Origin: SG-bin9 sp049323835
GTDB lineage: Bacteria > Pseudomonadota > Alphaproteobacteria > Rhizobiales > Xanthobacteraceae
Assembly: GCA_049323835.1 (NCBI GenBank)
Contig: JBMOOJ010000075.1
Location: 1 to 64,000, forward strand
DNA length: 64,000 bases
Reading direction: 5' to 3'
Every line of letters starts with the position of its first letter. Position 1 is the stretch's first letter. Positions 36,455 through 44,923 of the stretch are shown here, piece after piece. Under the pieces are notes generated by a model. That model was given only the letters and a program-made list of their open reading frames with translations. It made no database searches and was not told the DNA's origin. The translations under genes and the position numbers were made by a program.

Positions 36455-37410
36455 CAGCGGTTCCTCACCTTCGGATCGAGGAAGCCGTAGCTCAGGTCGA
36501 CCAGCAGATTGATGAAGACGACGGCGACGCCGATAATCAGAAATACACCCGTAATGGTCGGGTAATCGCGCGACCCGACGGCTTCGAGCAGCAGCAGGCC
36601 CATGCCCGGAATAACGAAGATCTGCTCGAGAATCACCGCTCCGCCGAACAATAGCGGCGCCTGCAAGCCAACCAGCGTCACCACCGGGATCAGCGCGTTG
36701 CGCAGCGCGTGCCGCAGCACGATGGTGGTGGTTGAGAGGCCCTTGGCGCGGGCAGTGCGGATGTAGTCCTGCCGCAGCACCTCCAGCATCAGGGTCCGCG
36801 TCAGCCGCATGATGATGGCGGAGAACGCCTTGCCGAGGATCAGCGCGGGGATCAGCAGCTGGAACAGATGCCCCCAAGGGTCCTGCCAGAATGGAATGTA
36901 TTTCACCGAGGGCGACCAGCCCCACCAGATCGCCGGGAAAACGTTGACGAGGGTGCCGACCCAGAAACCTGGAATGGCAAGCGCGAGGATCGAAAGCGTC
37001 CGCAGAATATAGTCGCCGATCGTGTCCTGCTTCAGTGCGGCATAGACCCCGATCGGAATACCGACGATCAGCGATACCAGCAGCGCCATGAAGCCGAGTT
37101 CGAATGTGATCGGCAGACGGTAAAGGATTTCCTCCATCACCGGCGTATTGGTCCATAGCGACTTGCCAAGGTCGCCATGCAGCAACAGACCGCCGATCCA
37201 CTTAAAGTACTGAATGTAGATCGGCGTATCGAGGCCGAGCGCAGCCTCAAGTTGTTCGCGCGTCTGCTTGGTTGCGCTCACGTCGTTCTGCGACAGCATC
37301 AGATCGATGATGTTGCCGGGAATCAGACGTACGGTGAGGAAGACGATAAAGCTCGCGAAGATCAGCGTCGGGATCAAAGCAACGAAGCGGCGGATGATGT
37401 AGCCCTGCAT
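36454..37410 (-). CDS. ABC transporter permease (DppB-like)
   Basis: A 318-residue permease, the first gene of the importer operon. The N-terminal IIRRFVALIPTLIFASFIVFL helix, the LGLDTPIYIQYFKW segment, and the ATPase-contact loop DYIRTARAKGLSTTTIVLRHALRNALIPVVT are standard for DppB/OppB. Its promoter must lie in the 360 bases upstream. Confidence 0.94.
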   Translation of the reverse strand: MQGYIIRRFVALIPTLIFASFIVFLTVRLIPGNIIDLMLSQNDVSATKQTREQLEAALGLDTPIYIQYFKWIGGLLLHGDLGKSLWTNTPVMEEILYRLPITFELGFMALLVSLIVGIPIGVYAALKQDTIGDYILRTLSILALAIPGFWVGTLVNVFPAIWWGWSPSVKYIPFWQDPWGHLFQLLIPALILGKAFSAIIMRLTRTLMLEVLRQDYIRTARAKGLSTTTIVLRHALRNALIPVVTLVGLQAPLLFGGAVILEQIFVIPGMGLLLLEAVGSRDYPTITGVFLIIGVAVVFINLLVDLSYGFLDPKVRNR

Positions 37411-37770
37411 GATCCGCAGCCCCGCTCAGTGCTTCAAACGAAAGCGGAAGAACGGCGGATCATGCCGTGCGGCACGATCGTCGATGCGATGCAATGAAAG
37501 TCTTGCGAGAGACAATTGGGTCAGTGCCGCTGTCCATCTCGAACAACAGCGTGCACACGCAACATTTGGTTCCGTTGAACGAAACCCTCTCACACGTCTC
37601 CCTCCGGCCAACACACTGTCGGCCAACTCATTTTTGTTTTGTCGGAGTCAACGTGCCGAACGCGCCGATGTCAATTGAATTGAACAATCGGTTTCATGCG
37701 ACAGAACGCCCGCGCGCAAACACAGCTGAACAAACTATTCCGCGCAGCGAAATGCTTTCGCACCGCATAC
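37411..37770. other. Intergenic region upstream of the importer operon
   Basis: A 360-base stretch between the FadB-like stop and the first permease start, both genes on the minus strand. It should hold the importer promoter and the end of the fad transcript. It is less GC-rich than its surroundings. I found no gene, clear terminator or strong palindrome in it. Confidence 0.5.
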
Positions 37771-39867
37771 TTACTTGAACTCATTCCACCCCGCATCGGG
37801 AGTGAAACGCGGGCCGAACTTGGCGGCCAGCGTTCGCAGAGCGGTCACGACATCGTTGACGCCGCGGGTGCGCGCGTAGTTCAGCGGCCCGCCGCGGAAC
37901 GGCGCGTAGCCGGTTCCGAAGATCATCGCACCGTCGACGATATCAGCGTCGTCGACGATGCCTTCGCGCAGGCATGCAACGCACACGTTCGACATCGGCA
38001 GAACGAGACGGTCGATCATCTCCGCCTGTGGCGGCATGGGTCCGCCGGGCTTCGGAATTTTCTCGGCCTTCCCGTTCTTCCAGACATAGAAGCCCTTGCC
38101 GGTCTTGCGGCCGAGTTCCCCCTTGGCAACCTTTTGCTTCAGCCATTCGGGCGTCGGCGGCAGCGACGGATCGAGCTTGGCGCGCAGCATGTCGCCGACC
38201 GCAAGGCAGATATCGAGGCCGACCTGATCGGCCAATTCAATCGGGCCCATCGGCATGCCGAACTTTTCGGCGGCGGCATCGATGACGGTCTTGTCGATCT
38301 TCTCATCGAGCATGACCATCGCCTCAAGCATGTACGGCGTGAGCGCGCGGTTGACGAGGAAACCCGGCGAACTCTTCACCGGCAGCGGCAGGCGATCAAT
38401 CGCGCCGACGAACGCCTGCGCGGCGGCGAGGATATTCGGATCGACGCCATCGTGGCTGACGACCTCGACCAGTTGCAGCCGCGACACCGGGTTGAAGAAG
38501 TGCAGGCCAACGAGGCGCTGTGGCGAAGCGAGCGAGGTCCGCAGGTCTTGCAGCGGAATGCTGGACGTGTTGGTGGCGAGGATCGCGCCGGGCTTCATCT
38601 GCGGTTCGATGCCGGCATAGACCTTCTGCTTCAGTTCGAGCTTCTCCGGCACCGCCTCGATGATGAGATCGGCGTTGCGCACGCCCTCCCCCGACAGGTC
38701 CGGCGCCAGACGATCGAGCGCGTCGCGCACCGCAATCTTCTTGCGCAGGAGCTTACCGAACAGCTCATTCGCCCGCTTGATCGCGCCGGCGATCGGCTCG
38801 GCCTTCATGTCGGCGAGCGTGACGTGCAGTCCCTGCCGCGCGCACCACGCGGCAATGTCGCCGCCCATGGCGCCCGCGCCGATCACATGGACCCGTTCGA
38901 CCTTGCTGTCCTTGCCGGCGAGCGCTTTCATCTGCTCGCGCAGGAAGAACACGCGGATGAGGTTCTGCGCCGTCGGCGTCACCATGAGCGTCGCGAACGA
39001 CGCGATCTCGGCCTTCAGCATCGCCGCGCGGTCGCCGCGATGCTTCTCCCACAGGTCGATCAGCGCATACGGCGCAGGGTAGTGCTCCTTCGCCGCCGCT
39101 TTCGCAGCTTCGCCGCGCATCCGGTTGGCGAGAAAGCCGCGCAAGGGTCCGGCGTTGAGCAAGCCGATCAGCGGCGAGCGCCTGGCGCGCTTCAGCCGCC
39201 CGAAAATCGCGTCACGCACAGCGGAGAGCACATGCCGCTCCTGCGTCACCGCATCGACAAGGCCGAGCGAGCGCGCTTTCCGCGCATCGATCGTGCGGCC
39301 GGTCAGCATCATCTGCATCGCCTCGATCGGGCTGACCATCTCCGTGAAGCGCACCGTGCCGCCGAGGCCGGGATGCAGGCCGAGCATCACTTCCGGGAAG
39401 CCGAACCGCGCGTCCTCGATGGCGATCCGCATGTTGCAGGCCAGCGCGACTTCCAGGCCGCCGCCGAGGCAGAAACCGTGAATCACGGCGACGGTCGGAA
39501 TTCGGAGTGCCTCGAGCCGATCGATCACGCCATGGCCGCGCGCGATCTGCGTCTCGATCGTCTTCGGATCGGCCGCACCCTTGAACATGTTGATGTCGGC
39601 ACCGGCGATGAAGCCGGATGGCTTCGCCGAGCGGATGACGAGACCAGCCGGACGCTCAGTCTCAAGCACTGAAATAATCTTATCGAACTCTTCGAGCAGA
39701 TCGGCGGACAGCGTGTTGGCGCTGGCCCCTGCGCGATCGAACAACAGCCAGGCGATGCCGTCACTGTCGCGAGTGAGCTTGAAGTTTGTGTAGGGACCGG
39801 CCGCCTCCGGCTGCGGGCCGAGCTGCAATTCACGGTCTTTCAGGACATCCATGGCCTTGATGCTCAT
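37771..39867 (-). CDS. Multifunctional enoyl-CoA hydratase / 3-hydroxyacyl-CoA dehydrogenase (FadB/FadJ-like)
   Basis: A 698-residue beta-oxidation enzyme. The N-terminal crotonase domain (about 20-210) has the oxyanion block GFIAGADINMF, GFCLGGGLEVALAC and the FPEVMLGLHPGLGGT block with the catalytic Glu. The C-terminal hydroxyacyl-CoA dehydrogenase has the NAD loop VIGAGAMGGDIAAWCARQG at about 318, HFFNPVSRLQLVEVV with the catalytic His, and a duplicated HCDH C-terminal domain. It lies seven bases after the thiolase gene in the operon fadE, thiolase, fadB. Confidence 0.95.
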   Translation of the reverse strand: MSIKAMDVLKDRELQLGPQPEAAGPYTNFKLTRDSDGIAWLLFDRAGASANTLSADLLEEFDKIISVLETERPAGLVIRSAKPSGFIAGADINMFKGAADPKTIETQIARGHGVIDRLEALRIPTVAVIHGFCLGGGLEVALACNMRIAIEDARFGFPEVMLGLHPGLGGTVRFTEMVSPIEAMQMMLTGRTIDARKARSLGLVDAVTQERHVLSAVRDAIFGRLKRARRSPLIGLLNAGPLRGFLANRMRGEAAKAAAKEHYPAPYALIDLWEKHRGDRAAMLKAEIASFATLMVTPTAQNLIRVFFLREQMKALAGKDSKVERVHVIGAGAMGGDIAAWCARQGLHVTLADMKAEPIAGAIKRANELFGKLLRKKIAVRDALDRLAPDLSGEGVRNADLIIEAVPEKLELKQKVYAGIEPQMKPGAILATNTSSIPLQDLRTSLASPQRLVGLHFFNPVSRLQLVEVVSHDGVDPNILAAAQAFVGAIDRLPLPVKSSPGFLVNRALTPYMLEAMVMLDEKIDKTVIDAAAEKFGMPMGPIELADQVGLDICLAVGDMLRAKLDPSLPPTPEWLKQKVAKGELGRKTGKGFYVWKNGKAEKIPKPGGPMPPQAEMIDRLVLPMSNVCVACLREGIVDDADIVDGAMIFGTGYAPFRGGPLNYARTRGVNDVVTALRTLAAKFGPRFTPDAGWNEFK

Positions 39868-39874
39868 GCTGTCC

Positions 39875-41158
39875 TCACACCATCTCGATCAGCATGGCGC
39901 CGCCAAGTCCGCCGCCGATGCATTCGGTGGCAACGCCGCGCCTCGTGCCGAGCCGCGCCATCGCGTTGACGAGATGCAGCACGATGCGGTTACCGCTGGT
40001 GCCGACCGGATGGCCGAGGCTGATCGCACCACCATCGACGTTGAGCTTCTCGTGCTCGACCACCCCGGCTGCGCCATCGAGGCCGAGCACCTCGCGGCAG
40101 AACGTGTCGTCGTTCCAGGCGGCGAGGCAGCCGAGTACCTGTGGCGCGAACGCTTCGTTCAGTTCCCAGGTGTGCACGTCCTGCAAGGTCATGTGATTGC
40201 GCTTGAGCAGTTCGCTGCAGCACAGCACCGGGCCGAGCCCCATGATCGAGGGATCGAGCGCCGACCACTGGCTGTCGACGATCTCGGCCTTCGGTTTGAG
40301 CCCGTATTTCTTTACCGCGTCTTCCGAGGCGACGATCACCCACGATGCGCCGTCGGTGATCTGCGACGAGTTTCCGGCGGTCACCTTGCCCCACGGCCGC
40401 TCGAACACCGGCTTGAGCTTGGCAAGCGACTCCACGCTCGAATCCGGCCGTACACCGTCGTCGTGATCGTAGATCTGGCCGTCTCGGCCGAACGCGGTTT
40501 CAACCTCGCCCTTCAGCCAGCCTTCCTGCTGCGCCCTGGCGAGACGTTTGTGGCTCTCCGCCGCGTAGGCATCGGCCTGCCGCCGGGTGATCCCGAACAG
40601 ATGCGCAACGACTTCCGCCGTTTGCCCCATATTGAGGTCGGTGATCGGATCGGTCAGCCCGCGTTCGAGCCCGATGATCGGCTTCAAGTATGACGGCCTG
40701 ATCTTCAGCGCCGCGGCGATCTTGCCGCCAATGCCCTTGGCCGTCGCGAGGCCGGCAAACCAGCGCACGCCCTGCTGCGGCCAGACCAGCGGTGCGTAGC
40801 TCAACGCCTCGGCGCCGCCGGCGAGAATGAGATCGGCGTTGCCTTCGCGGATGTAACGATACGCCGTGTCGATCGACTGCATGCCGGATCCGCAGTTGAT
40901 CTGCACAGTGAACGCCACCATCGCTTCGCCCATGCCGAGCCGCAGCGCGGCGACACGGGCGGGGTTCATCTCATCGGCAATGACGTTGACGCAGCCGAGG
41001 ATGACCTGATCGAAGGCATTCGATGGGAAAGGTTGCCGCGCCAGCAGCGGCCGACCGCATTGCACGGCGAGATCGACGGGCGTGAACGGGCCCGGCCCGC
41101 TGCGGGCTTTCAGGAATGGGGTCCGGCTACCGTCGATAATGTAGACAGGTCGCGCCAT
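39875..41158 (-). CDS. Acetyl-CoA C-acyltransferase (thiolase, FadI/FadA-like)
   Basis: A 427-residue thiolase, cleaving 3-ketoacyl-CoA with CoA. The nucleophile is Cys89 in QINCGSGMQS; ELNEAFAPQ, GGAISLGHPVGTSGNR (active-site His) and ECIGGGLGGAM (second Cys) are present. Length is at the long end, as for FadI-type enzymes of trifunctional-like complexes. Its ATG overlaps the stop of the acyl-CoA dehydrogenase gene. Confidence 0.94.
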   Translation of the reverse strand: MARPVYIIDGSRTPFLKARSGPGPFTPVDLAVQCGRPLLARQPFPSNAFDQVILGCVNVIADEMNPARVAALRLGMGEAMVAFTVQINCGSGMQSIDTAYRYIREGNADLILAGGAEALSYAPLVWPQQGVRWFAGLATAKGIGGKIAAALKIRPSYLKPIIGLERGLTDPITDLNMGQTAEVVAHLFGITRRQADAYAAESHKRLARAQQEGWLKGEVETAFGRDGQIYDHDDGVRPDSSVESLAKLKPVFERPWGKVTAGNSSQITDGASWVIVASEDAVKKYGLKPKAEIVDSQWSALDPSIMGLGPVLCCSELLKRNHMTLQDVHTWELNEAFAPQVLGCLAAWNDDTFCREVLGLDGAAGVVEHEKLNVDGGAISLGHPVGTSGNRIVLHLVNAMARLGTRRGVATECIGGGLGGAMLIEMV

Positions 41159-43428
41159 CAGCTTGCGGCCCTGTGCGGGCTGACCTCCTGCGGGAATCGC
41201 TGGTCGCGTTTCCGATCCATCGGCGATAACGCCTCGGGCGCGAAGTCGTCAACATTAATCACCCTGGCGATCGCGGCATCGGCCGCCTGCATGCGCTCAC
41301 CGTCAACCGCAGTAATGACGCCGGCCTTGAGCGCCGCCTTCCAGTCGCGCTGCTTCGCCGTCTTCATCTTGTGCTCGATATCCTCGTTGGCGGTCACGAG
41401 CCGGAAAGCACGCTCCAGCCGCGCCACCGGACCGTCGTCATCGACATGCGACAGGCCGGACGTCAGACGCTCGCGGGCCGCGGACGGCGACAGCACGAGC
41501 TGCGCGCAGCGATGGACGATATCGTCGGACGGGCCGAGTACCCGCGCGCCGAACGGCTGCACGATGACCTTGAGGAAGAAGGCCACAAAGCGGTTCGGCA
41601 GGTTGGCGAGGATTTCGCAGAACCGCTGATCGATGATGCGTGAACTGTTCGACATGCACCATTGCACGGCCGCGAAATCGTCCTGCTGCCGTCCCTCGTC
41701 CTGCCAGCGCTTCAGCACGGCGGACATCAGATACAGTTCGGAGAGAATGTCGCCGAAGCGCGCGGAGAGCATTTCCTTGCGCTTCAGCGCACCACCGAGC
41801 GTCAGCAGCGCCATATCGGCGCAGAGCGCGAACGCCACCGAGTAGCGCGAGAGCTTGCGGTAGTAGCGGGTTGCCAGCCCGGCATCGGGTGCGGGCGCAA
41901 ACGCGCCACGGGTCCAGCTGCGGCCCCAGGCAACGAAGATGTTCTTGATCGCATGGCCGACATGCTTCCAGAACACCTTGTCGAAGGCGTCCAGCCCCTT
42001 GGCCTTGTCCGGATCGCCGATCGCGGTGAGTTCTTCCAGCATGTAGGGATGCGCGCGAATGGCACCCTGCCCGAATACGATGAGATTGCGGGTAAGGATG
42101 TTCGCGCCTTCGACCGTGATGCCGACCGGGACCGCGCGGTAGAGGTTGCCGAGATAGTTCTGCGGCCCGTCGATCACGGCCTTGCCGCCATGAATGTCCA
42201 TCGCGTCGTCGACGGCGATGCGCATGCGCTCGGTCGCGTGCAGCTTCATGATGCCGGAAATAACCGCCGGATGATGTCCCTGATTGAGTGCGGAACATGT
42301 CAGCCGCCGCGCGGCATCGATCTGGTAGGCAAAGGCCGCGATGCGCGCGAGCGGCTCCTCGATGCCCTCGAACTTCGAGATCGAAATGCCGAACTGCTCG
42401 CGGATACGCGCATAGGCGCCGGTCGTGCGCGCCGAGAAGGCGGCAGCCGCCGCCGACAGCGACGGCAGCGAGATGCCGCGGCCGGCGGCCAGCGCGCTCA
42501 TCAGCATCTTCCAGCCCTGCCCGATCCGCTCCTTGCCGCCGATGACGAAGTCGAGCGGCACGAACACGTCGCGGCCCCAGTTGGGGCCGTTCTGGAACAC
42601 CTGCATCGCCGGCAGATGGCGGCGGCCGATCTCGACGCCCGGCAGATCGGTCGGGATCAGCGCGACCGTGATGCCGAGGTCTTCCTCGCTGCCGATGAGG
42701 TGGTCCGGATCGTAGGCCTTGAAGGCGAGGCCCAGCAGCGTCGCCACCGGACCCAGCGTGATGTAGCGCTTGTGCCAGTTGAGCCTGAGGCCAATCACCT
42801 CGCGGCCTTCGAACTGACCCTTGCAGATGATACCGGTGTCGATCATCGACGCGGCATCGGAGCCGGCTTCCGGACTGGTGAGGCCGAAGCAGGGAATGTC
42901 GCGGCCGTCGGCGAGACGCGGCAGCCAGCGGTCCTGCTGTTCTTTCGTACCGAACCGCATCAGCAGTTCACCGGGGCCGAGCGAGTTCGGCACCATCACG
43001 GTGACGGCCGCCGCGCACGAGCGCGAGGAAATCTTGCGCACGACTTCCGAGTGCGCATACGGCGAGAAGCCGAGGCCGCCATATTCCTTCGGGATGATCA
43101 TGCCGAAGAAGCGCTTCGCCTTGATGAAGTCCCAGACCTCCGGCGGCAGGTCGCGCAGCTCCCAGTTGATCTTCCAGTCGTCGAGCATCTTGCAGAGCTC
43201 GTCGACCGGGCCATTGAGGAAGGCCTCTTCTTCAGCCGTCAGCGTCGCCTGCGGGTAGGCGAGCAGCTTGTCCCAGTCGGGCGTGCCGGTGAACAGGTCG
43301 GCGTCCCACCACACGTCGCCCGCCTCCAGCGCCTCGCGCTCGGTATCGGACATCGCGGGCAGCGCCTTGCGGGCCCATGACAGGATCGGACGGGAGAGAA
43401 GGTCACGCCGGAGCGAGAATGCGGTCAT
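41158..43428 (-). CDS. fadE: Acyl-CoA dehydrogenase (FadE-type, long form)
   Basis: A 756-residue FadE-type flavoprotein catalysing the first oxidation of long-chain acyl-CoA. The substrate/FAD core includes GLTSPEAGSDAASM, and HGGKAVIDGPQNYLGNLYRAVPV carries the flavin-binding and active-site region. The C-terminal ~250 residues form the DUF1974 extension that separates FadE from ordinary acyl-CoA dehydrogenases. It heads a complete beta-oxidation operon; no FadR-type gene is adjacent. Confidence 0.94.
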   Translation of the reverse strand: MTAFSLRRDLLSRPILSWARKALPAMSDTEREALEAGDVWWDADLFTGTPDWDKLLAYPQATLTAEEEAFLNGPVDELCKMLDDWKINWELRDLPPEVWDFIKAKRFFGMIIPKEYGGLGFSPYAHSEVVRKISSRSCAAAVTVMVPNSLGPGELLMRFGTKEQQDRWLPRLADGRDIPCFGLTSPEAGSDAASMIDTGIICKGQFEGREVIGLRLNWHKRYITLGPVATLLGLAFKAYDPDHLIGSEEDLGITVALIPTDLPGVEIGRRHLPAMQVFQNGPNWGRDVFVPLDFVIGGKERIGQGWKMLMSALAAGRGISLPSLSAAAAAFSARTTGAYARIREQFGISISKFEGIEEPLARIAAFAYQIDAARRLTCSALNQGHHPAVISGIMKLHATERMRIAVDDAMDIHGGKAVIDGPQNYLGNLYRAVPVGITVEGANILTRNLIVFGQGAIRAHPYMLEELTAIGDPDKAKGLDAFDKVFWKHVGHAIKNIFVAWGRSWTRGAFAPAPDAGLATRYYRKLSRYSVAFALCADMALLTLGGALKRKEMLSARFGDILSELYLMSAVLKRWQDEGRQQDDFAAVQWCMSNSSRIIDQRFCEILANLPNRFVAFFLKVIVQPFGARVLGPSDDIVHRCAQLVLSPSAARERLTSGLSHVDDDGPVARLERAFRLVTANEDIEHKMKTAKQRDWKAALKAGVITAVDGERMQAADAAIARVINVDDFAPEALSPMDRKRDQRFPQEVSPHRAAS

Positions 43429-43609
43429 GGCGAATGCCTCCTTCGCAATGCTGCAAGTGCTTCAATGGAGTTTCGAGAGCCTGCCTACAGGGATCAACAC
43501 CCTGCGCCGGATCAGGGTTCCCGCCCACGCAACCGAACTAAAATGCAGCGTCTATCGAGCCTGGCGTCCGCCGGCGTCATCGCCCGTCTGACGTCCTCGT
43601 CCGGCCAAA

Positions 43610-44245
43610 TCAGTCCGGACGCACCATTTCGAACATCATGTCCGGGCGGATTTCCGCATAATCGCCCATCCGTCCTGCCCGCAGGATCGGGTGCGCCTCA
43701 GCCGTCTGGTAGACGCCGTCCTTGATCAGCGACTTTTCGATGTAAACCGCGACCACCTCGCCGAACACCACCCAGGCCGGCACCTGCACGTGCTCCTTGG
43801 TCTGGAGCTGGACGATCTGGGTCACCTTGCACTCGAACGAGGCATACGCTTCCGCCACGCGCGGCGGCTTCACCAGCCGGCTTGGCGCCTGGGTCAGGCC
43901 GGAGATGTCGAACTCATTCACCTCCGGCGCGACGTGAGCGGCCGTCTTGTTCATGTGCTGGGCGATATGCTTGGTCGCCAGGCTCCAGGTGAACTCGCCC
44001 GTTTCCTCGATGTTGCGCAGGGAATCCTTGCGCGAGGCCACTGTCGAGAAGCCGATAATCGGCGGCTTGTAGTTGAAGGCGTTGAAGAAGCTGTACGGCG
44101 CGAGATTGATGTTGCCGTTTGCACCGCGGGAGCCGATCCAGCCGATCGGGCGCGGCCCGACGATGGCATTGAACGGATCGTGCTTCAGGCCGTGGCCTTT
44201 GGCGGGCTCGTAAAAATGGATGTTGTCGGCGGGCGTCACGTTCAT
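43610..44245 (-). CDS. Flavin reductase-like FMN-binding protein
   Basis: A 211-residue member of the flavin-reductase-like split-barrel family (DIM6/NTAB): VGPRPIGWIGSRGANGNINLAPYSFFNAFNYKPPIIGF is the FMN-binding block, and ECKVTQIVQL with WVVFGEVVAVYI completes the barrel. It lies 12 bases behind the TetR gene and probably shares its transcript. Its function within an efflux operon is unclear; it may modify the compound that the pump exports. Confidence 0.9.
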   Translation of the reverse strand: MNVTPADNIHFYEPAKGHGLKHDPFNAIVGPRPIGWIGSRGANGNINLAPYSFFNAFNYKPPIIGFSTVASRKDSLRNIEETGEFTWSLATKHIAQHMNKTAAHVAPEVNEFDISGLTQAPSRLVKPPRVAEAYASFECKVTQIVQLQTKEHVQVPAWVVFGEVVAVYIEKSLIKDGVYQTAEAHPILRAGRMGDYAEIRPDMMFEMVRPD

Positions 44246-44257
44246 CGTGCGCCCTTC

Positions 44258-44872
44258 TTATGACCGGGACGCGCCCTTGTCGACCGAAATCGCCGTGATC
44301 AGGAAGTCGATCATCTGCTCCAGCGTCGGGCCGGGCTTGTCGGCGCATTCGGCGATCATCTGCGGATGGAAGAAACGGGTCATGCCGGAGCAGACGCAAA
44401 GGGCCACCGTTTCCACGTCGCCGCGCTTGAAGTCACCCCGCTCCATGCCCTCGGCGATGACGCCGGCAACCACCACGGTCAGATGCTCGATGTGAGCATT
44501 GCAGACCGCCCAGTCCTCATCCATGGCGATGCGGACCATCTCGTGCAGCTTCTCGTCACCGACATAACGCTCGGCATTCATGCGGTGGATGGTGGCGAGC
44601 AGCATGTAGAGCTTGTCGGCCGGTTTCGCCGGCCCCTCGGCGATGGCATGAACCGCCGCCTCGACCTCGCCCATCAAGAGCCGCGCCACGCCCTCGTGGA
44701 TCGACTTCTTGGAGTCGAAGAAACGATAGACGTTGGCCGGGCTCATGCGAAGAATCTTCGCGATGTCGGCAACCGTCGTCTTCTGATAGCCGATTTCGCG
44801 GAACAGCCGCTCGGCGGTTTTCAGAATCCGGGCGCGGGTATCGGCCTCGGTTTTTTCAAGCACTAGCGTCAT
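44258..44872 (-). CDS. TetR-family repressor, likely controller of the RND operon
   Basis: A 204-residue TetR regulator. The N-terminal HTH reads RILKTAERLFREIGYQKTTVADIAKILRMSPANVYRFFDSK, the C-terminal ligand domain is helical. It is the third gene in the RND operon, 52 bases after the pump gene. A perfect palindrome at the operon promoter is its probable operator. I chose the ATG giving MTLVLEK; an ATG eight codons upstream is possible. Confidence 0.92.
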   Translation of the reverse strand: MTLVLEKTEADTRARILKTAERLFREIGYQKTTVADIAKILRMSPANVYRFFDSKKSIHEGVARLLMGEVEAAVHAIAEGPAKPADKLYMLLATIHRMNAERYVGDEKLHEMVRIAMDEDWAVCNAHIEHLTVVVAGVIAEGMERGDFKRGDVETVALCVCSGMTRFFHPQMIAECADKPGPTLEQMIDFLITAISVDKGASRS

Positions 44873-44923
44873 CGAAATCGTATCCGCGTTTCCCAACCAA
44901 CTCTATTTCCTGTTTCCAATTCC

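Noticed and set aside
36455..37201. In-frame upstream extension of the DppC-like permease
   Set aside because: It lies inside the DppB-like gene in a different frame; the ATGA overlap gives the real start.
37696..39672. Long plus-strand open frame antisense to the FadB-like gene (about 650 codons)
   Set aside because: Composition is the usual low-complexity Arg/Ala/His antisense shadow; the minus-strand gene has full domain support.
41662..43380. Long plus-strand open frame antisense to fadE
   Set aside because: Shadow frame with no recognisable domain.
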